This document shows, piece after piece, positions 13,719-15,652 of a stretch of 15,652 bases of DNA. The notes under the pieces were generated by a model. That model had not been told where the DNA came from and did not search any database. It worked only from the letters and a program-made list of their open reading frames with translations. The position numbers were made by a program, and so were the translations under genes. Position 1 is the stretch's first letter. The number at the start of each line of letters is the position of its first letter. The stretch is from SCUN01 sp964343975 (GTDB taxonomy: Bacteria; Acidobacteriota; Vicinamibacteria; Vicinamibacterales; SCN-69-37), in contig CAYFLU010000077.1 in assembly GCA_964343975.1 (NCBI GenBank), positions 1 to 15,652 on the forward strand. Reading direction: 5' to 3'.

Positions 13719-14408
13719 ATGCGATTCCTGTCGTCCGCGCTGGTCGGTCTGGTGACTCTCGTGCTGGCCGCCCCGGCGTGGGCGCAGACGCCGGCGCCGC
13801 CCGCGCCCACGCCGGCCGCCGCCCCCGCGCGCGCGGTGCCCGACAACCGCATCCCGGTCTTCGCGGCCGATGCGCGCGGCATGTTCGCGTCACTCGGTGA
13901 AGACACGCTGACCAGCGCGTCGTTGTACGTGCCGACCGGCCAGATGAAATCCAAGGCGTTCGGCGTCCAGCTCGGCGCGCACGTCTACCCGTGGCGGGGC
14001 AAAGCCATGGCGCTCGGCGTCGGCGGCGAAGCGGCACTCGTGTCCAACAGCTTCGAGACGGTCGACACGACGACGCTCAAGCCCACCGGCACGATCTACA
14101 ACCGGAACCTCGAGGCCTACTCGGTCAACGTGTCGCTCAACTTCGGCAAGAAGAATGGCTGGAGTTATCTGACCGCCGGCTACGGCCCGGTGACATTTGC
14201 CTCGTACCTGTCGACGCTGACGCGTGACGACATCAGCGACAAGGGCCTGAACTACGGGGCCGGCGCCCGGTGGTTCAAGTACGACCACCTGGCGTTCACG
14301 GTGGACCTGCGGTTCTACGCGACCCCGCCGGCCAACGCCACGCTGAACACCGCCCCCCGGCTTCGAAACACGGTTTTCGTCATGTCGGCGGGGGTCTCGA
14401 TCAAGTAG
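13719..14408 (+). CDS. Outer-membrane beta-barrel protein
   Basis: 229 residues. A clear signal peptide at 1-22 (LVGLVTLVLAAPAWA, cleavage before Gln23) is followed by a Pro/Ala-rich linker to about residue 40. Alternating hydrophobic strands follow, such as FGVQLGAHVYPW, MALGVGGEAALV, YSVNVSLNFG, WSYLTAGYGPV, NYGAGARWF, LAFTVDLRFY and TVFVMSAGVSIK. These are typical of a small 8-stranded outer-membrane barrel. It ends in Lys rather than the usual terminal aromatic residue. Function is unknown; it could be a structural or porin-like OMP. The start is 32 bp from the divergent threonine dehydratase start. The ATG at 13719 opens exactly on the signal peptide. Confidence 0.85.
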   Translation: MRFLSSALVGLVTLVLAAPAWAQTPAPPAPTPAAAPARAVPDNRIPVFAADARGMFASLGEDTLTSASLYVPTGQMKSKAFGVQLGAHVYPWRGKAMALGVGGEAALVSNSFETVDTTTLKPTGTIYNRNLEAYSVNVSLNFGKKNGWSYLTAGYGPVTFASYLSTLTRDDISDKGLNYGAGARWFKYDHLAFTVDLRFYATPPANATLNTAPRLRNTVFVMSAGVSIK

Positions 14409-14431
14409 TGCCGGGGCGGATGCCCGGGCGG

Positions 14432-14450
14432 GAGCATCTGTAATATGCTC
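14432..14450 (+). promoter_or_regulatory. Promoter region of infA: TAATAT box within a short inverted repeat
   Basis: GAGCAT (14432-14437) pairs with ATGCTC (14445-14450), and the loop and right arm contain TAATAT (14441-14446), a -10 candidate about 28 nt before the infA start. The inverted repeat could be an operator or a weak terminator of the upstream gene; sequence alone cannot decide. Confidence 0.35.
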
Positions 14451-14458
14451 TATCTCTT

Positions 14459-14464
14459 GAGAGG
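14459..14464 (+). promoter_or_regulatory. Ribosome binding site of infA
   Basis: GAGAGG lies 9 nt before the TTG at 14474 and decides this unusual start codon. Confidence 0.6.
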
Positions 14465-14473
14465 ACTGCCGAT

Positions 14474-14692
14474 TTGAGCAAGGACGATCTGATTGATGTT
14501 CAAGGCACCGTCGTCGCTGTCCACAGCGGCGGGTTGTATCGCGTGCAAGTGGATTCGGGCCATGAAGTGCTGGCCCAGCTGAGCGGCCGGATGCGCCGCT
14601 TCCGCATCAAGGTGGTGCCGGGTGACCGCGTGACCGTCGGCGTGTCGCCGTACGATCCGGTCCGGGGCATCATCACGTTCCGCGCTCGGTAA
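14474..14692 (+). CDS. infA: Translation initiation factor IF-1
   Basis: 72 residues, the usual IF-1 length, a single OB-fold that binds the ribosomal A site during initiation. Family motifs: DLIDVQGTVVAV at 5-16, YRVQVDSGHEVLAQLSGRMRR at 22-42 (split: the GHEVLA core is typical), PGDRVTV at 49-55, and SPYDPVRGIITFR at 58-70. TTG start at 14474 with GAGAGG 9 nt upstream; a TTG start could hold expression low. It does not sit in a ribosomal-protein operon here but directly before an RNA helicase gene, so it may be a second paralogue (inference). Confidence 0.95.
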   Translation: MSKDDLIDVQGTVVAVHSGGLYRVQVDSGHEVLAQLSGRMRRFRIKVVPGDRVTVGVSPYDPVRGIITFRAR

Positions 14693-14705
14693 GTGCTTCA
14701 CGACC

Positions 14706-15652
14706 TTGACTGATTCACCCACACCTGCGCCCCGGGGCTCACGCCGCCGGCGCCGAGGCCGTGGTGGCCGGGGCGGCGGTGCCGCCGCCGGCCCAGCGGC
14801 CCCCAAGCCTTCGCCCGCGCCACGCGGCCCGGCCAACACGATGACCGAACGCGCCTCCGCGCCGTTCGATGCCTCGCCGTTGCCCTTCGCGTCGCTGCCC
14901 ATCAATGAAGCGCTGCGCGATGCGCTCGATCAGCGCGGCTTCGTGCAGACCACGCCGATTCAGAGCGCGGTGCTGCCCTACGCCCTCGACGGCAAAGACA
15001 TCATCGGCTGCGCGGAAACCGGCACCGGCAAGACGGCCGCGTATCTGCTCCCGGTGCTCACGCGGATGCTGCGCACTCCTGTCACCGGCCCGCGTCACAC
15101 GCGCGCGCTGATCCTCGCGCCCACGCGCGAGCTGGCCACGCAGATCGACGACGAGATCCAGGGCTTCGCGTACCACGCGCCCCTGTCGAGCGTCGCGGTC
15201 TACGGCGGCGTGCCGATGGAACCGCAGGAGCGCGCCCTCAAGGCCGGCGTCGACATCGTCGTCGCCACACCGGGGCGCCTGCTCGACCATCAGCGCAGCA
15301 AGGTCGGCGACTACTCGAAGCTCGAGATGTTCGTGCTCGACGAAGCGGATCGCATGATGGACATGGGCTTCTGGCCCGACGTGCGCCGCATCGCGGAGCT
15401 CCTGCCGCCATCGACCGCACGCCAGACGATGCTGTTCTCGGCGACGATGCCCGATGAGGTGATGAAGTTCGCCGACGCGCTGGCGCCCGGCGCCGTGTTC
15501 CTGCAGGTCGGGTCACGCCGCGGTCCCGCGCAGACCATCACGCACGAAGCCCGCGTGATGCAGTTGCGGGAGAAGATCCCGTTCCTCGCGAAAGTGCTGC
15601 GGCGTTCGCACACCACGGCGATCGTGTTCGTGAACACCAAGATCGGCTGCGA
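14706..15652 (+). CDS. DEAD-box RNA helicase, RhlE-like (3' end cut by window)
   Basis: ATP-dependent RNA helicase for RNA remodelling such as ribosome assembly or mRNA decay. Positions are from the ATG at 14841. The Q motif is GFVQTTPIQ, preceded by the conserved Phe in FASLP. Walker A is AETGTGKT at about 58-65, followed by PTRELA, TPGRLLD and VLDEADRMMDMGF (DEAD). SAT is in LFSATMP, and the start of domain 2 shows IVFVNTK at the window edge. From the TTG at 14706 the frame adds 45 residues rich in Arg and Gly (RRRRRGRGGRGGG), a plausible disordered RNA-binding tail. I take the TTG because it lies only 13 bp after the infA stop. The ATG at 14841 is the conservative alternative, and neither has a clear ribosome binding site. 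Probably cotranscribed with infA. Confidence 0.93.
   Translation, partial: MTDSPTPAPRGSRRRRRGRGGRGGGAAAGPAAPKPSPAPRGPANTMTERASAPFDASPLPFASLPINEALRDALDQRGFVQTTPIQSAVLPYALDGKDIIGCAETGTGKTAAYLLPVLTRMLRTPVTGPRHTRALILAPTRELATQIDDEIQGFAYHAPLSSVAVYGGVPMEPQERALKAGVDIVVATPGRLLDHQRSKVGDYSKLEMFVLDEADRMMDMGFWPDVRRIAELLPPSTARQTMLFSATMPDEVMKFADALAPGAVFLQVGSRRGPAQTITHEARVMQLREKIPFLAKVLRRSHTTAIVFVNTKIGC

Overview
The window looks like a scaffold from a GC-rich, Gram-negative environmental bacterium. My best guess is an Acidobacteriota member close to Vicinamibacteria. This rests on the high GC, the style of the Ser/Thr kinase N-terminus, the exported Asp-box and beta-barrel proteins, and the many start codons without Shine-Dalgarno sites. 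No rRNA or marker gene confirms it. Three runs of exactly 100 N (1660-1759, 5246-5345, 11625-11724) are scaffold gaps, probably of unknown true length.

Layout. 1-1637 (-): 3'-truncated transketolase-like TPP enzyme. 1760-1951 (+): C-terminal end of a small membrane protein (DUF4149/TMEM205-like). 1962-4182 (-): two-gene operon of an exported carboxypeptidase-regulatory-like/cyclophilin fusion followed by an exported Rossmann-like protein of unknown function. 4203-5370: a repeat-bracketed module in which a GxxExxY PD-(D/E)XK nuclease gene (4390-4926, -) sits between two copies of a 163-bp identical sequence that can fold into a cloverleaf. 5400-8551 (+): NAD-type isocitrate dehydrogenase, PlsB-type acyltransferase and proline dehydrogenase. 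8563-9693 (-): M20 peptidase. 9728-11624 (+): short-chain dehydrogenase overlapping a CCA-adding-type nucleotidyltransferase that runs into a gap. 11734-12613: the N-terminus of a Ser/Thr kinase (+) and the N-terminus of an Asp-box protein (-) that abut head-on, both cut at about 12000. 12739-13686 (-): threonine dehydratase, divergent from an outer-membrane beta-barrel protein (13719-14408, +). 14474-15652 (+): translation initiation factor IF-1, then a DEAD-box RNA helicase cut by the window end.

Most genes are housekeeping metabolism (TCA cycle, phospholipid synthesis, proline and threonine catabolism) and RNA/translation functions. The accessory part is the repeat/GxxExxY module between the cyclophilin operon and icd. 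At least eight genes carry a TANNNT -10-like hexamer 6-9 nt before the start codon and no Shine-Dalgarno site. That suggests leaderless transcription is the default here, whereas the IF-1, Asp-box and 405-aa protein genes have visible ribosome binding sites.
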